Shown: positions 16,353-25,134, counted from the first letter of the stretch. The stretch is 64,000 nt of DNA from VRUE01 sp963742535 (GCA_963742535.1 CAVUMC010000002.1:372001-436000), one strand, 5' to 3'. A program made the numbers and translations. The notes: generated by a model from the sequence alone, not told the origin.

Positions 16353-17089
16353 CAGACCATCCCCAGGCCACCGCTGACGCCGAGCGTCTCGCCGGTGACA
16401 TAGGTGGCGTCGTCGGAGACGAGGAAGGCGGCGGCCGCGGCGACCTCGTCGGGCTGGCCGAGCCGGCCCATCTGGGTCGAGGACTTCATCGTCTCGATCA
16501 CTTTTTCGCCGATCTCGCCGAACTCCTTGGCGCCCATCAGCAGCGGCGTCTCAATCGGGCCGGGGGCGATCGCGTTGGCGATGATCCCGTAGCGGGCGTT
16601 CTCGCGGGCGATCGCCTTGGTGAAGCCGACGATGCCGGCCTTGGCGGCTGAGTAGACGGCCGAGCCCTTGGAGCCGACCCGGCCCGCCTCGGAAGAGATG
16701 TTGAGGATGCGGCCATATTTGGCCTGCTGCATCGCGGGCAGCGCCGCGTGGGTGCAGTTGAGCACGCCACCGAGGTTGATCGCGAGCACCCTCTGCCACT
16801 GCTCCGGCGTGGTGTAGGTGAAGAAACCGAACTCGTCGGTGCCGGCGTTGTTGACGAGGATGTCGAGCGCGCCGCCCACCGCCTCTATTGCGACGCGGGC
16901 CGACTCGAGCTCGGTCACGTCGAGCTCGATCGCGTGGCCGTTGACCTCGGCGGCGATGCGCTCGGCGCCCTCGGTGTCGATGTCACCGACCCAGACCTCG
17001 GCGCCCTCGGCGGCGAGCCGTGCGGCGATCGCGGCGCCGATGCCGCTGGCGCCGCCGGTCACCAGTGCCTTGCGTCCCTCCAGCCTCAT
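16352..17089 (-). CDS. Short-chain dehydrogenase/reductase
   Basis: From ATG 17089 the 245-residue product is a classical SDR. It has the cofactor loop 'VTGGASGIGAAIAARL', 'DILVNNAGTDEFG', the catalytic Ser in 'ILNISSEAG', Tyr/Lys in 'YSAAKAG', and 'ETLGVSGGLGM' near the end. Asp in 'VWVGDID' after strand 2 suggests NAD(H). It resembles 3-hydroxyacyl-CoA or 3-oxoacyl reductases; the substrate is unknown. It forms a pair with the thioesterase and is divergent from npdG with a 27-bp gap. Confidence 0.87.
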   Translation of the reverse strand: MRLEGRKALVTGGASGIGAAIAARLAAEGAEVWVGDIDTEGAERIAAEVNGHAIELDVTELESARVAIEAVGGALDILVNNAGTDEFGFFTYTTPEQWQRVLAINLGGVLNCTHAALPAMQQAKYGRILNISSEAGRVGSKGSAVYSAAKAGIVGFTKAIARENARYGIIANAIAPGPIETPLLMGAKEFGEIGEKVIETMKSSTQMGRLGQPDEVAAAAAFLVSDDATYVTGETLGVSGGLGMV

Positions 17090-17116
17090 CGGGCGTGAGC
17101 ATAGACTCCCGCGCCC

Positions 17117-17809
17117 GTGGCGGACCTCCCCACCATCCCGATCATCGGCGGCACCGGCGCGCTCGGTGCCGGCCTCGCGACGCGCTGGGCCCAGGAGGGC
17201 GCCCCGATCGTGCTCGGCTCCCGCTCGGCCGAGCGGGCCGAGGAGGCGGCGGCGAAGCTGCGCGAGAAGGTGCCCGGCGCCCAGATCGAGGGAGCGCTCA
17301 ATGAGGACGCGGCCAAGCGGGCAGAGATCGTCTTCCTCACCGTTCCCTTCCGCGCCCAGTCGGAGAACCTCAACAACCTGCGCGAGGCGCTGCAACCGGG
17401 ACAGATCCTGGTCGACTGCACGGTGCCGCTTGCCGCCGCTGTGAGCGGCAAGGCGACCCGCTCGCTCGGCGTCTGGCAGGGCTCGGCCGCCCAGCAGGCG
17501 CAGGAGATGGTCCCCGAGGGCGTCACCGTCGTCGCCGCCCTGCACACCGTCGGCGCCCCCACGCTCGCCGATCCCGAGGCAGTGCTCGACGAGGACATCC
17601 TGGTCTGTGGCGACCGTAAGGCCGACAAGGCGCGGGTCGCCCGCCTGATCGAGCTGATCCCCGGCCTGCGACCGGTCAACGCCGGCGCCCTGGAGATGGC
17701 CCGCATAGTCGAGCAGCTCACCCCCCTGCTGATCTCGGTCAACATCCGCTACAAGGCCCACGCCGGGATCAAGCTGACCAACTTGCCTGACGCCGACCAC
17801 TGGGCTTGA
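17117..17809 (+). CDS. npdG: NADPH-dependent F420 reductase (F420:NADP oxidoreductase)
   Basis: The 230-residue protein opens with the nucleotide-binding 'IPIIGGTGALGAGLATRWAQ', then 'GSRSAERAEEAA' for the NADP phosphate. It has 'VFLTVPFRAQSENL' and 'LVDCTVPLAA', and ends with 'MARIVEQLTPLLISVN', all typical of Fno/NpdG. It moves hydride between NADPH and F420. The start is GTG. It heads the run npdG-cofD-cofC-cofE, so cofactor making and reduction are co-located. Confidence 0.92.
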   Translation: MADLPTIPIIGGTGALGAGLATRWAQEGAPIVLGSRSAERAEEAAAKLREKVPGAQIEGALNEDAAKRAEIVFLTVPFRAQSENLNNLREALQPGQILVDCTVPLAAAVSGKATRSLGVWQGSAAQQAQEMVPEGVTVVAALHTVGAPTLADPEAVLDEDILVCGDRKADKARVARLIELIPGLRPVNAGALEMARIVEQLTPLLISVNIRYKAHAGIKLTNLPDADHWA

Positions 17810-17840
17810 CCGCAGTTCGCGAATCGCCGGGGTGCGCTGA

Positions 17841-18770
17841 ATGAGGATCGCGCTCCTCGCCGGCGGCACCGGCGGCGCCAAGCTCGCGGCCGGAATGCAG
17901 GAGGAGATCGGCTCCGAGCTCTCGGTGATCGCCAACACCGGCGACGACATCGAGGCCTTCGGCGTCCACGTCTCCCCCGACCCCGACCTCGTTACCTACT
18001 GGCTCAGCGGCGAAATCGACGAGGAGCGCGGCTGGGGCCTGCGCGACGACAGCTTTACCGTCTTCGAGCGCCTGACAAAGCTCGGGGCGCCGAGCTGGTT
18101 CGGCCTCTCCGACCGCGACCTCGCCGCCTGCCTCTATCGCCGCCAGTTCGTCGAAGAGGGCGGCAGCTACGCCGGAGCCCAGGCGCAGATCGCTCGCTCG
18201 CTCGAGGTCGAGGCGCGGGTGCTGCCGATGTGCGAGACGCCGGTGCGGACCAAGGTCCACACGGCGGCGGGCGTGCGCGGCCTGCAGGAATACCTGATCG
18301 TCGACGGCGGCCAACCCGAGGTGCATGGGGTCGAGCTCGACGGCATCGCCGAGGCCGAGCCGAGCAAAGAGGTACTGGAGGCACTGCGCTCCGCCGAGGC
18401 GATCGTCGTCGGCCCCTCCAACCCGGTGATCAGCATCGGCCCGATCCTCGCCGTGCCGGGAATGCGCGAGGCGATCCGCCAGTTCGGCGTGCCGGTGATC
18501 GGGGTCAGCCCCTTCGTCGCCGGCCAAGTCGTCAAGGGGCCAACCGAGCGTTTCATGCAGGCGCTGGGTCGCCCCTCGACCGCCGCGGGCGTCGCCTCTC
18601 TCTACGCCGGCCTGATCGACGCGATGGTCGTCGACGAGGGTGATCCCGACCCGCCGCCGAGCGAGATCCAGACCCTCGCCACCGCGACCCTGATGGATGG
18701 TGCCGCCGGCCGGGTGCGCCTGGCACGCATCGTCCTCGACTACGCCGCTAGCCTCGTCGAAGGTGCCTGA
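17841..18770 (+). CDS. cofD: 2-phospho-L-lactate (or phosphoenolpyruvate) transferase, CofD/FbiA
   Basis: The 309-residue protein has the CofD hallmarks 'ALLAGGTGGAKLAAGM', 'VIANTGDDIEAFGVHVSPD', 'WFGLSDRDLAA' and 'GPSNPVISIGPILAVPG'. It joins the lactyl- or enolpyruvyl-diphospho-guanosine product of CofC/FbiD to FO, giving (dehydro-)F420-0. It follows npdG by 31 bases and precedes cofC by 18 bases. Confidence 0.94.
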   Translation: MRIALLAGGTGGAKLAAGMQEEIGSELSVIANTGDDIEAFGVHVSPDPDLVTYWLSGEIDEERGWGLRDDSFTVFERLTKLGAPSWFGLSDRDLAACLYRRQFVEEGGSYAGAQAQIARSLEVEARVLPMCETPVRTKVHTAAGVRGLQEYLIVDGGQPEVHGVELDGIAEAEPSKEVLEALRSAEAIVVGPSNPVISIGPILAVPGMREAIRQFGVPVIGVSPFVAGQVVKGPTERFMQALGRPSTAAGVASLYAGLIDAMVVDEGDPDPPPSEIQTLATATLMDGAAGRVRLARIVLDYAASLVEGA

Positions 18771-18788
18771 CTCCTCCTCCCTCGCAGC

Positions 18789-19430
18789 TTGAACGCGACC
18801 GCCGTTCTGCCGGTCAAGCGCTTTGCCGCGGCCAAGCAGCGGCTGGCGCCCGGCATGGGCGCCTCGCACCGGGCCGAACTGGCGGCGGCGATGCTGGAGG
18901 ACGTGCTGGACGCAATCGGGGCGGCGCGCTCGATCGAGCGCACGATCGTCGTCACCAGCGAGCCGCGCGCCGTCGAGCTGGCGACCGCTGCGGGTGCCGA
19001 GCTGGTCGCCGACCCGAACGAGGGCGGCCATTCCGGTGCCGCCCTGGCCGGCATCGCCCGCGCCCGCGAGCTCGGCGCCGGGCGCGTCGTACTGCTGCCG
19101 ATCGATTGCCCGCTGCTGGCACCGCGCGAGCTCGAGCGCCTGCTCACCGGCATGCCGGAGCGCTACGTCGGGGTCGTCCCCGACCGCCACGGCACCGGCA
19201 CCAACGCCCTGGCGCTAGCACCGCCCGACGCGATCGAGCCCTCCTTCGGCGAGGGCAGCTGCGCTCGCCACGTAGCTGCCGCCCGCGAGGCAGGAATCCC
19301 TTACGGCGTAGAGGAGCTGCCTTCGCTGGCGCTCGACCTCGATACGCCCGCTGACGTCGTCGCCCTGACCATGGCCCTGGAGCGCGACCGCGGCCGGGCA
19401 AAACGAACGGCAAGGGCGCTGGGCATATGA
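18789..19430 (+). CDS. cofC: 2-phospho-L-lactate/PEP guanylyltransferase, CofC/FbiD
   Basis: The 213-residue protein begins 'ATAVLPVKRFAAAKQRL' and has 'VVTSEPRAVELA' and 'VVLLPIDCPLLAPRELE' (the metal-binding D-P area), 'VGVVPDRHGTGTNALAL' and 'LDLDTPADVVAL', diagnostic of CofC/FbiD. In actinobacteria this step uses phosphoenolpyruvate and GTP. I chose the TTG start at 18789 because it gives the family's normal N-terminus. The stop overlaps the cofE ATG (ATGA). Confidence 0.93.
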   Translation: MNATAVLPVKRFAAAKQRLAPGMGASHRAELAAAMLEDVLDAIGAARSIERTIVVTSEPRAVELATAAGAELVADPNEGGHSGAALAGIARARELGAGRVVLLPIDCPLLAPRELERLLTGMPERYVGVVPDRHGTGTNALALAPPDAIEPSFGEGSCARHVAAAREAGIPYGVEELPSLALDLDTPADVVALTMALERDRGRAKRTARALGI

Positions 19431-20164
19431 GCGAATTGAGAGCAATTGGAGTCGAAGGGCTCCCTGAGATCGAGCCGGGTGCTCCACTCAGCGAGCTAAT
19501 CGCAGGGAGAGCGAAGCTCGAACCGGGCGACGTCCTCGTCATTGCCCAGAAGGTCGTCTCCAAGGCCGAGGGCCGCCTCCGTCGCCTCTCCTCCGTCATT
19601 CCCGGCGCCGAAGCGCGCAAGCTCGCCGCCGTGCTCGGCAAGGAGCCGGCCATGGTCGAGCTGGTACTGGAGGAGAGCAGCGAGGTCCTGCGCGCAGAGG
19701 GCGGCGTGCTGATCGTAGAGACCCACCACGGCTTCGTCTGCGCCAACGCCGGCATCGACACCTCCAACGTCCCCGACGACGACACCGTCTGCCTGCTGCC
19801 CGAGGACCCCGACGCTTCGGCCCGGCGCATCCGCGGTGAACTGCCGGTTGCTCCCATCGGGGTCGTCATCGCCGACAGCTTCGGCCGCGCTTGGCGTCTC
19901 GGTCAGGCCGAGGTGGCAATTGGCTGCGCCGGCCTGCAACCGCTCGACGACTGGCGTGGACGACGCGATGCCCACGACCGCGAGCTGGAGGCGACCCTGA
20001 TCGCCATCGCCGACGAGGCCGCCGCGGCCGCCGACCTCGTCCGCGGCAAGGACAGTGGCATCCCCGCCGTCATCCTCCGCGGCCTCGATCGCTTCGTTAC
20101 CGCCGAGGACGGACCCGGCGCCCAGGCCCTGCGCCGCCCCCGCAGCGACGACCTCTTTAGATAG
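19427..20164 (+). CDS. cofE: F420-0:gamma-glutamyl ligase, stand-alone CofE
   Basis: The 245-residue protein contains 'GLPEIEPGAPLSELI', 'DVLVIAQKVVSKAEGRLRRL', 'ADSFGRAWRLGQAEVAIG' and 'GLQPLDDWRGRRDAHDRELE', the CofE/FbiB N-terminal fold. It adds glutamates to F420-0 using GTP. It ends where the domain ends and lacks the C-terminal nitroreductase-like domain found in mycobacterial FbiB. Its stop overlaps the convergent alcohol dehydrogenase gene by 8 bases. Confidence 0.93.
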   Translation: MSELRAIGVEGLPEIEPGAPLSELIAGRAKLEPGDVLVIAQKVVSKAEGRLRRLSSVIPGAEARKLAAVLGKEPAMVELVLEESSEVLRAEGGVLIVETHHGFVCANAGIDTSNVPDDDTVCLLPEDPDASARRIRGELPVAPIGVVIADSFGRAWRLGQAEVAIGCAGLQPLDDWRGRRDAHDRELEATLIAIADEAAAAADLVRGKDSGIPAVILRGLDRFVTAEDGPGAQALRRPRSDDLFR

Positions 20165-21140
20165 TCAGGACCGCGGCGCCGCGGAGGCTGCCGTCGCGGA
20201 TCGAGGCGAGGGCCTTATTGGCCTCGTCTAGCGGCCTGACCTCGACCTCTGTGCGGATCGGGACCTGGGGCGCGAGTGCGAGGAACTCCTCGCCGTCCTT
20301 GCGGGTGAGGTTGGCGACGGAGCCGAGAGTGCGCTCGCCCCAGAGCTGCTCGTAGGGAAAGCTCGGGATGTCGCTCATGTGAATGCCGGCGCTGACGATG
20401 CGGGCGCCCTTGGCACTGGCGCGGAGGGCCGTCGTCATCAGCGCTCCCACGGGAGCGAAGACGATCGCCCCGTCGAGCTCCTCCGGTGGCGCCTGCTCCG
20501 ACGAGCCCGCCCACTCGACACCGAGCTCGCGCGCGAACGCCTGACCCTCCTCGTCGCCCTCGCGGGTGAAGGCGAAGGCTCGCCGGCCTTGGTGGACGGC
20601 GACCTGGCAGAGGATGTGGGCCGAGGCGCCAAAGCCATAGAGGCCTATCCGCTCGGCGTCGCCGACCAGGCGCAGCGCCCTGTAGCCGATCAATCCGGCG
20701 CAGAGCAGCGGCGCCGCCTGCTCGTCGGGATACCCGTCCGGAATCGGAAAGCAGAAGCGCTCGTCGGCAACCGCCAGCTCGGCGTAGCCGCCGTCGATGT
20801 CGTAGCCGGTAAAGCGAGCACGGTCGCAGAGGTTCTCCCTGTCCGAGAGGCAATAGCGGCACTCGCCGCAGGTCCAGCCGAGCCATGGGACGCCAACTCG
20901 TTGTCCTGACGCAAAGCGCTCCGCCCCCTCGCCGCCTTCGAGCACGGTGCCGACGATCTGGTGCCCGGGCACCAGCGGCAGCTTCGGCCGCTCGAGGTCG
21001 CCGTCGATGATGTGCAGGTCAGTACGACAGACCCCGCAGGCGTGAACCGAGATCAGGAGCTGGCCGGCCCCTGGGCGCGGGTCTGGCAGCTCGGCGGGCC
21101 GCAGTGGCTGCCGCTGGCGCTCCAGGACCATCGCCCGCAT
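20157..21140 (-). CDS. Zinc-dependent alcohol dehydrogenase family protein
   Basis: The 327-residue MDR-type enzyme has catalytic zinc ligands in 'CGVCRTDLH' and 'PGHQIVGTV', and the structural zinc loop 'CGECRYCLSDRENLCD'. 'IGLYGFGASAHIL' forms the nucleotide-binding turn, and the C-terminal 'VRPLDEANKALASIRDG' is also typical. It resembles AdhA/AdhP-like enzymes acting on primary alcohols or aldehydes with NAD(P). It is convergent with cofE (8-bp overlap) and may share a transcript with the hypothetical and fbiC genes upstream. Confidence 0.88.
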   Translation of the reverse strand: MRAMVLERQRQPLRPAELPDPRPGAGQLLISVHACGVCRTDLHIIDGDLERPKLPLVPGHQIVGTVLEGGEGAERFASGQRVGVPWLGWTCGECRYCLSDRENLCDRARFTGYDIDGGYAELAVADERFCFPIPDGYPDEQAAPLLCAGLIGYRALRLVGDAERIGLYGFGASAHILCQVAVHQGRRAFAFTREGDEEGQAFARELGVEWAGSSEQAPPEELDGAIVFAPVGALMTTALRASAKGARIVSAGIHMSDIPSFPYEQLWGERTLGSVANLTRKDGEEFLALAPQVPIRTEVEVRPLDEANKALASIRDGSLRGAAVLTI

Positions 21141-21144
21141 CGAC

Positions 21145-21909
21145 TCAGGGCGTGTCAGGCACGGGCGGTGCGGCGGGCGGGGGCGACACCACTTCTACTT
21201 CTACGCAACCACCTTCCGCGCTGAGCTGCAGGACGAGGCTGCGCGCGTCTTCGAGGTCGCCTTCAAGTTCGAGCGTCTCGGTGCTGCCGTCGGCGACGAG
21301 GTGTTCGAGCACGATCATGACCGCTTCGCCTTCTGCTTCCAGCGGCGTGATCGTGATCGTGTATTCGTCGCCGGCGCAGGCTTCTTCTTCCCCTTCGGTC
21401 GGCTCTTCCCCTTCACCCAATTCTTCTTCCACCGGAGACCCAGGCGAGCCAACAGCGACAGGACCGTTCGGCGTTTTCGTCACGGGAGAGGCACTTGGCG
21501 GTGTCGCCGGAACCGAAGCGAGTTCGGGCGCCGGCGATGCGGCAGTGGGGGCTTCGGGCGGCGAGCTTTCAGGAGGTGGCGCGGGCTCAGGAGCAGCCCC
21601 CGTCTTCTTGCCCGGGGACACGGCCAGCGCCAGAGCAGGACCAACCGCAGGCGCGCTTTCGGGGTTTTCCCCCTCGCTCGCACCCTTGCCTGGACGGCTG
21701 ACGAGCTTCGCCTTGCCCGGCGCCACCGCCGCTTCGACGACCGCGACAGCAGGACCGACAGTCGGCACGGCGACCGCATCGCCCACGCGCGCTTCGGACA
21801 CGGGCGGCGCGAGGCTCGGGACCGACTCGTCGGGCTCCCAAGGCATCAAGCCGAGCATGGTGACCGTGCAGACGACCACCGCCAGTCCGAGCAGCACGAA
21901 AACCGCCAG
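21145..21909 (-). CDS. Membrane-anchored Pro/Ala-rich protein, unknown
   Basis: One hydrophobic N-terminal helix (about residues 1-22) is followed by some 150 residues rich in Pro, Ala, Gly and Ser, an acidic stretch (VEEELGEGEEPTEGEEE), and a small folded-looking end with 'YTITITPLEAEGEAVMIVLE'. It looks like a signal-anchored surface or periplasmic protein. No ATG lies before the hydrophobic segment. CTG 21909 sits about 9 bases after a GGGGGAGG ribosome-binding site, while GTG 21897 is too far from it, so I prefer the CTG. It lies between fbiC and the dehydrogenase. Confidence 0.55.
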   Translation of the reverse strand: MAVFVLLGLAVVVCTVTMLGLMPWEPDESVPSLAPPVSEARVGDAVAVPTVGPAVAVVEAAVAPGKAKLVSRPGKGASEGENPESAPAVGPALALAVSPGKKTGAAPEPAPPPESSPPEAPTAASPAPELASVPATPPSASPVTKTPNGPVAVGSPGSPVEEELGEGEEPTEGEEEACAGDEYTITITPLEAEGEAVMIVLEHLVADGSTETLELEGDLEDARSLVLQLSAEGGCVEVEVVSPPPAAPPVPDTP

Positions 21910-21969
21910 GACCGGGAACCTCCCCCCTAGTGAGACCCGAGTACCGATGGGTCCACGATAGGCCTTCGC

Positions 21970-24201
21970 CTAGTAAGTCTCAACTATCTCGTAGAGCGTG
22001 GTGCGCTGAGCGGGCTCACGGCCGCCGGCGCGAGCAGCATCGATCAACTGCTCGGGCTCTAGCCGGACGCCGTGCTGGGAGCCGGCCATGCGCGAGATGT
22101 TCTCCTCCATCAGCGTGCCGCCGAGGTCGTTGACCCCCCAGCGCAGCGCCTCGGTGGCGGCTCCGAGCCCCATCTTCACCCAGCTCGCCTGCAGGTTGGG
22201 GATCGTCTTGCCGAGGGCGAGCCGGAAGGCGGCGGTGTGCTTGAGATTCTCCTCCGCCGAGATCTCCTCGATCCCATGGGTGCGACCGAGCATCGTGTTG
22301 AAGGGGATGAAGCTGAGCGGCACGAACTCGGTGATCCCACCGGTGCGCTCTTGCAGCGCTCGCACCACGGCCATGTGCCGAGCCAGCTCGCGCGGCTCCT
22401 CGATGTGGCCGAACATCACGGTCGAGGTCGAGCGCAGGCCGGCGCGGTGGGAGGCCTCGATGATCTCGACCCAGCGCTGCGCCGGCAGCTTGTTCGGCGA
22501 GATCCGCTGTCGCACCCCGTCATCGAGCACCTCAGCCGCGGTCCCCGGCGTCGAACCCAGCCCGCACTCGATCAGGTATTCGAAGACCTCATCCGGCCCC
22601 TTGCCCGAGCGCTCGCACATGAAGTGAACCTCCATTGGCGAGTAGGCATGCAGGTGCAGCTGCGGCGCCACATCCTTCGCCAACTTCAGCCAACGCCCGT
22701 ACTCCTCCAGCGTCAGGTCGGGATGGATACCGCCCTGCATGCAGAGCTCGGTAGCCCCAAACGCAACGGCTTCGTTCACCCGCTCGGCAAAGTCCTCCTC
22801 CGAGACTTCATAGGCATCCGGCGACCGCCGCCCCTGTCCAAACCCACAGAACGCACAGCCGACGGTGCAAATGTTGGTGAAGTTGATGTTCCGATTGACG
22901 ACGAACGTCACCCGATCCCCCGCAAGCTCCGCCCGCAGCTCGTCAGCAGCCACCCGCATCTCCTCAATGACCTCGGGTCGGGTCTCGGAGAAGAGTGCCG
23001 TCAGCTCGTCCTCACTGAGCTCCTGCCCCTCGCGACCTTTCGCGATCGCCTGCTCCGCAAGCTTCCCATCGAGCGTCTCTTCACTCCGCCGCCCAGATCC
23101 CTTCCGCGGAATGAAGCTCCAATACTTGAGCTTGATGACGTCTAGGACCCCTTGCTCCATCCACTCCGGGTCCATGTACTGCGGGTAGACACACAACCTC
23201 TCGGTCAACGCGAAGCCCTTCGGAGCCAACGACTTACGAACCTCGTGCGGGCTCGGAAACGCGTGCTCCGGCGAGATGTGGTCGCCATTGGCCGATAGGC
23301 CACCCAGATCGGTCGCCCCCGCTTCGACCAGCTCATCCCAAGCATCAGACAGATTCGGCGGCACCTGCACCCCGACATCCGGCATGAGCCGCTTGCACTC
23401 ACGGATCAGCCGCTTGATGTCGTCGGTGCCAACCGGGCTCGCCCACGACGGGGTCGGCAGGGAGGACGGGGAGCCCTCCGACGAGCCTCCCCGCTGTTGC
23501 TCGGCGGAGGGGTCCCCGTCCTCCCCCCACCTTTCGAGAGAAGCCCGATCGGCGATGTCCGCCACTTCAGCGCCGTAGTACTTCGGATGCGCCACAAAGT
23601 TCTGCAGGATCACCTCCTGCAAGTGCCCGTACTCCTTGTGCAGTTCAGCCAGGGCTTCGAGCGATTCGACCTGCTCTTCCTGCGTCTCACCGATGCCGAT
23701 GAGGATCCCGCTCGTAAACGGGATCTTGAGTTCGCCAGCAGCCTGGATCGTCGCCAGTCGCTTCGCCGGATGCTTGGTCGGAGACCCAGCGTGGACCGTG
23801 TCCATCAAGCGCTCGGAAACCGACTCGAGCATCAGGCCCTGGGACGCGGTGACCTCTCGGAGCCTGGCCAGGTCATCGTGGTCGAGCACACCGATGTTGG
23901 TGTGGGGCAGCATGCCCCGCTCCAGCGCCCGTTCGCAGCTCCAGACGACGTAAGAGGTGAAGTCCTCGTGCCCCCACTCCGCCAGCTTGGCGGCCACGAC
24001 CGGATTGACCTCCGGCCGCTCCCCCGTGAGCACCAGCAGCTCCTTGGCATTGCGCCGCACCGCTTCGTCGAGGAGCTTCTCGACCTCCTCCGGATCGCGG
24101 ATATGCGCCTGGTGCGTGGCAAAGGCGCAGTACTTGCAGTAGCACTGGCAAGTCCGCGAGAGGGAGAGGGTGTAATTGCGGGAGAAGGTGACGCGCCGCA
24201 C
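21970..24201 (-). CDS. fbiC: FO synthase, fused CofG-CofH (FbiC), with in-frame palindromic insertion
   Basis: The 743-residue protein contains two radical-SAM modules. The CofG half has 'SRTCQCYCKYCAFATHQ' (CxxxCxxC) near residue 20, and the CofH half has 'NICTVGCAFCGFGQG' near residue 445. Together they make the deazaflavin FO from tyrosine and a flavin precursor. I chose GTG 24201 because the family starts right before 'VTFSRNYTLSLSR' and because a strong hairpin occupies the upstream ATG region. Residues about 226-247 (DPSAEQQRGGSSEGSP...) are encoded by a 64-bp palindromic element also found at 26.8 kb. The frame continues unbroken through it, so the gene probably remains functional. Confidence 0.93.
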   Translation of the reverse strand: MRRVTFSRNYTLSLSRTCQCYCKYCAFATHQAHIRDPEEVEKLLDEAVRRNAKELLVLTGERPEVNPVVAAKLAEWGHEDFTSYVVWSCERALERGMLPHTNIGVLDHDDLARLREVTASQGLMLESVSERLMDTVHAGSPTKHPAKRLATIQAAGELKIPFTSGILIGIGETQEEQVESLEALAELHKEYGHLQEVILQNFVAHPKYYGAEVADIADRASLERWGEDGDPSAEQQRGGSSEGSPSSLPTPSWASPVGTDDIKRLIRECKRLMPDVGVQVPPNLSDAWDELVEAGATDLGGLSANGDHISPEHAFPSPHEVRKSLAPKGFALTERLCVYPQYMDPEWMEQGVLDVIKLKYWSFIPRKGSGRRSEETLDGKLAEQAIAKGREGQELSEDELTALFSETRPEVIEEMRVAADELRAELAGDRVTFVVNRNINFTNICTVGCAFCGFGQGRRSPDAYEVSEEDFAERVNEAVAFGATELCMQGGIHPDLTLEEYGRWLKLAKDVAPQLHLHAYSPMEVHFMCERSGKGPDEVFEYLIECGLGSTPGTAAEVLDDGVRQRISPNKLPAQRWVEIIEASHRAGLRSTSTVMFGHIEEPRELARHMAVVRALQERTGGITEFVPLSFIPFNTMLGRTHGIEEISAEENLKHTAAFRLALGKTIPNLQASWVKMGLGAATEALRWGVNDLGGTLMEENISRMAGSQHGVRLEPEQLIDAARAGGREPAQRTTLYEIVETY
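23461..23524. repeat. 64-bp palindromic element, copy 1 (inside fbiC)
   Basis: Outer 20-nt arms (GGAGGACGGGGA.../...TCCCCGTCCTCC) pair with one mismatch. An inner 5-bp stem CGAGC/GCTCG follows and a 12-nt loop CTCCCCGCTGTT closes it. Copy 2 at 26791-26854 matches at 58 of 64 positions by my count. Two pairs of differences in the outer stem are compensatory (AC with GT here, GT with AC there), so base pairing has been conserved. Here the element is translated on the minus strand as part of FbiC. Confidence 0.88.
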
Positions 24202-24226
24202 GGCTGCCCAAGCTACTGCAACAAAG

Positions 24227-24253
24227 CTCCGGGCCGGCAATGCCGGCCCGGAG
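24227..24253. terminator. Perfect 12-bp GC hairpin between aquaporin and fbiC
   Basis: Arms CTCCGGGCCGGC and GCCGGCCCGGAG pair perfectly around loop AAT. It lies 34 bases after the aquaporin stop and 25 bases before the chosen fbiC start, both on the minus strand. It can end the aquaporin transcript or act in the fbiC leader. No clear U-tract follows. Confidence 0.6.
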
Positions 24254-24287
24254 TCAAGTCAGTCGAATCAGAAAGCGGAGTCCCGAC

Positions 24288-25046
24288 TCAGCGGGCGCCC
24301 TCGGAGTACTTCGGGGCGGGCGGTCGCACCGGCTCGGCAGGCTCGGTGGGCGGCAGGCCACCCTTCTCCAGCACGAAGCGGAAGACCGCGGCCGCGAGTA
24401 GGGCGCCGACGATCGGGCCGACCAGGTAGGGCCAGACGTCGCCCCATTCGTTGCCGACCAGTGCCGGACCGAACCAGCGGGCGGGGTTGAAGGAGCCGCC
24501 GGTCAGCGGGCCGCCGACCATGACGATGAAGCCCAGCGTCGTGCCGATCGCCAGCGGCGCCCACTCCTTGAAGCTCTTGCGGGAGTAGACCGCGGCGAGG
24601 ATCACCAGGACGAGGCAGAAGGTGCCGACCGCCTCGACGATCGAGCCCCGGAAGGCACTGCCGAGGATTGGGCTGACGGAGGCGGCACCGTAGTGCGTGG
24701 CGCGACCCTCATCGAGCAGCAGCCCCTTGCAGAGCAGCGCGCCAAGCACGCCGCCCGAAAGCTGGGCCAGCATGAAAATCAGCGCGTCGACCGAGGAGAT
24801 CCGTCTGATCACCCAGGCCGCAAGCGTGACTGCGGGGTTGAAATGCCCACCGCTGACCACGCCGAACATGACGATTAGGCCGAAAAGCAGGAAGGCGTGG
24901 ACGAGTCCGATGACCGCGAAGTCAGTCCCGAACTGGGCCTGTTCGCCGGTCGATACGAAGAGCACGACAACGCTGGTGATGAAGAACACCAGCAGGAACG
25001 TGCCTATTAGCTCAGCAAGGTATGCCGGAAGTCCTCTCTCCTGCAC
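24288..25046 (-). CDS. MIP-family aquaporin/glycerol facilitator
   Basis: The 252-residue protein has six transmembrane segments and both NPA half-helices: 'SGGHFNPAVTL' near residue 65 and 'TGGSFNPARWFGP' near residue 185, the latter with the selectivity-filter Arg. The start is GTG 25046, preceded by the purine-rich GGAGGAGGAGAGAGA. It should conduct water or small neutral solutes; I cannot separate water from glycerol specificity by eye. It is divergent from the substrate-binding lipoprotein with an 88-bp gap. Confidence 0.9.
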   Translation of the reverse strand: MQERGLPAYLAELIGTFLLVFFITSVVVLFVSTGEQAQFGTDFAVIGLVHAFLLFGLIVMFGVVSGGHFNPAVTLAAWVIRRISSVDALIFMLAQLSGGVLGALLCKGLLLDEGRATHYGAASVSPILGSAFRGSIVEAVGTFCLVLVILAAVYSRKSFKEWAPLAIGTTLGFIVMVGGPLTGGSFNPARWFGPALVGNEWGDVWPYLVGPIVGALLAAAVFRFVLEKGGLPPTEPAEPVRPPAPKYSEGAR

Positions 25047-25134
25047 TCTCTCTCCTCCTCCTAAATCCCTGGAATTCGACTGGGGCGGCGCCAGTCTACC
25101 CATATTGAGCGAATGAAATAGCTTGCCGTGCTAG

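Noticed and set aside
16352..17950. A 532-codon open frame extending the SDR gene far upstream on the minus strand
   Set aside because: The extension is antisense to npdG, which has clear motifs. The SDR family start is at 17089.
17769..19190. 473-codon minus-strand frame across cofD/cofC
   Set aside because: Composition typical of antisense frames in high-GC genes; no motif, while cofD and cofC on the other strand are unmistakable.
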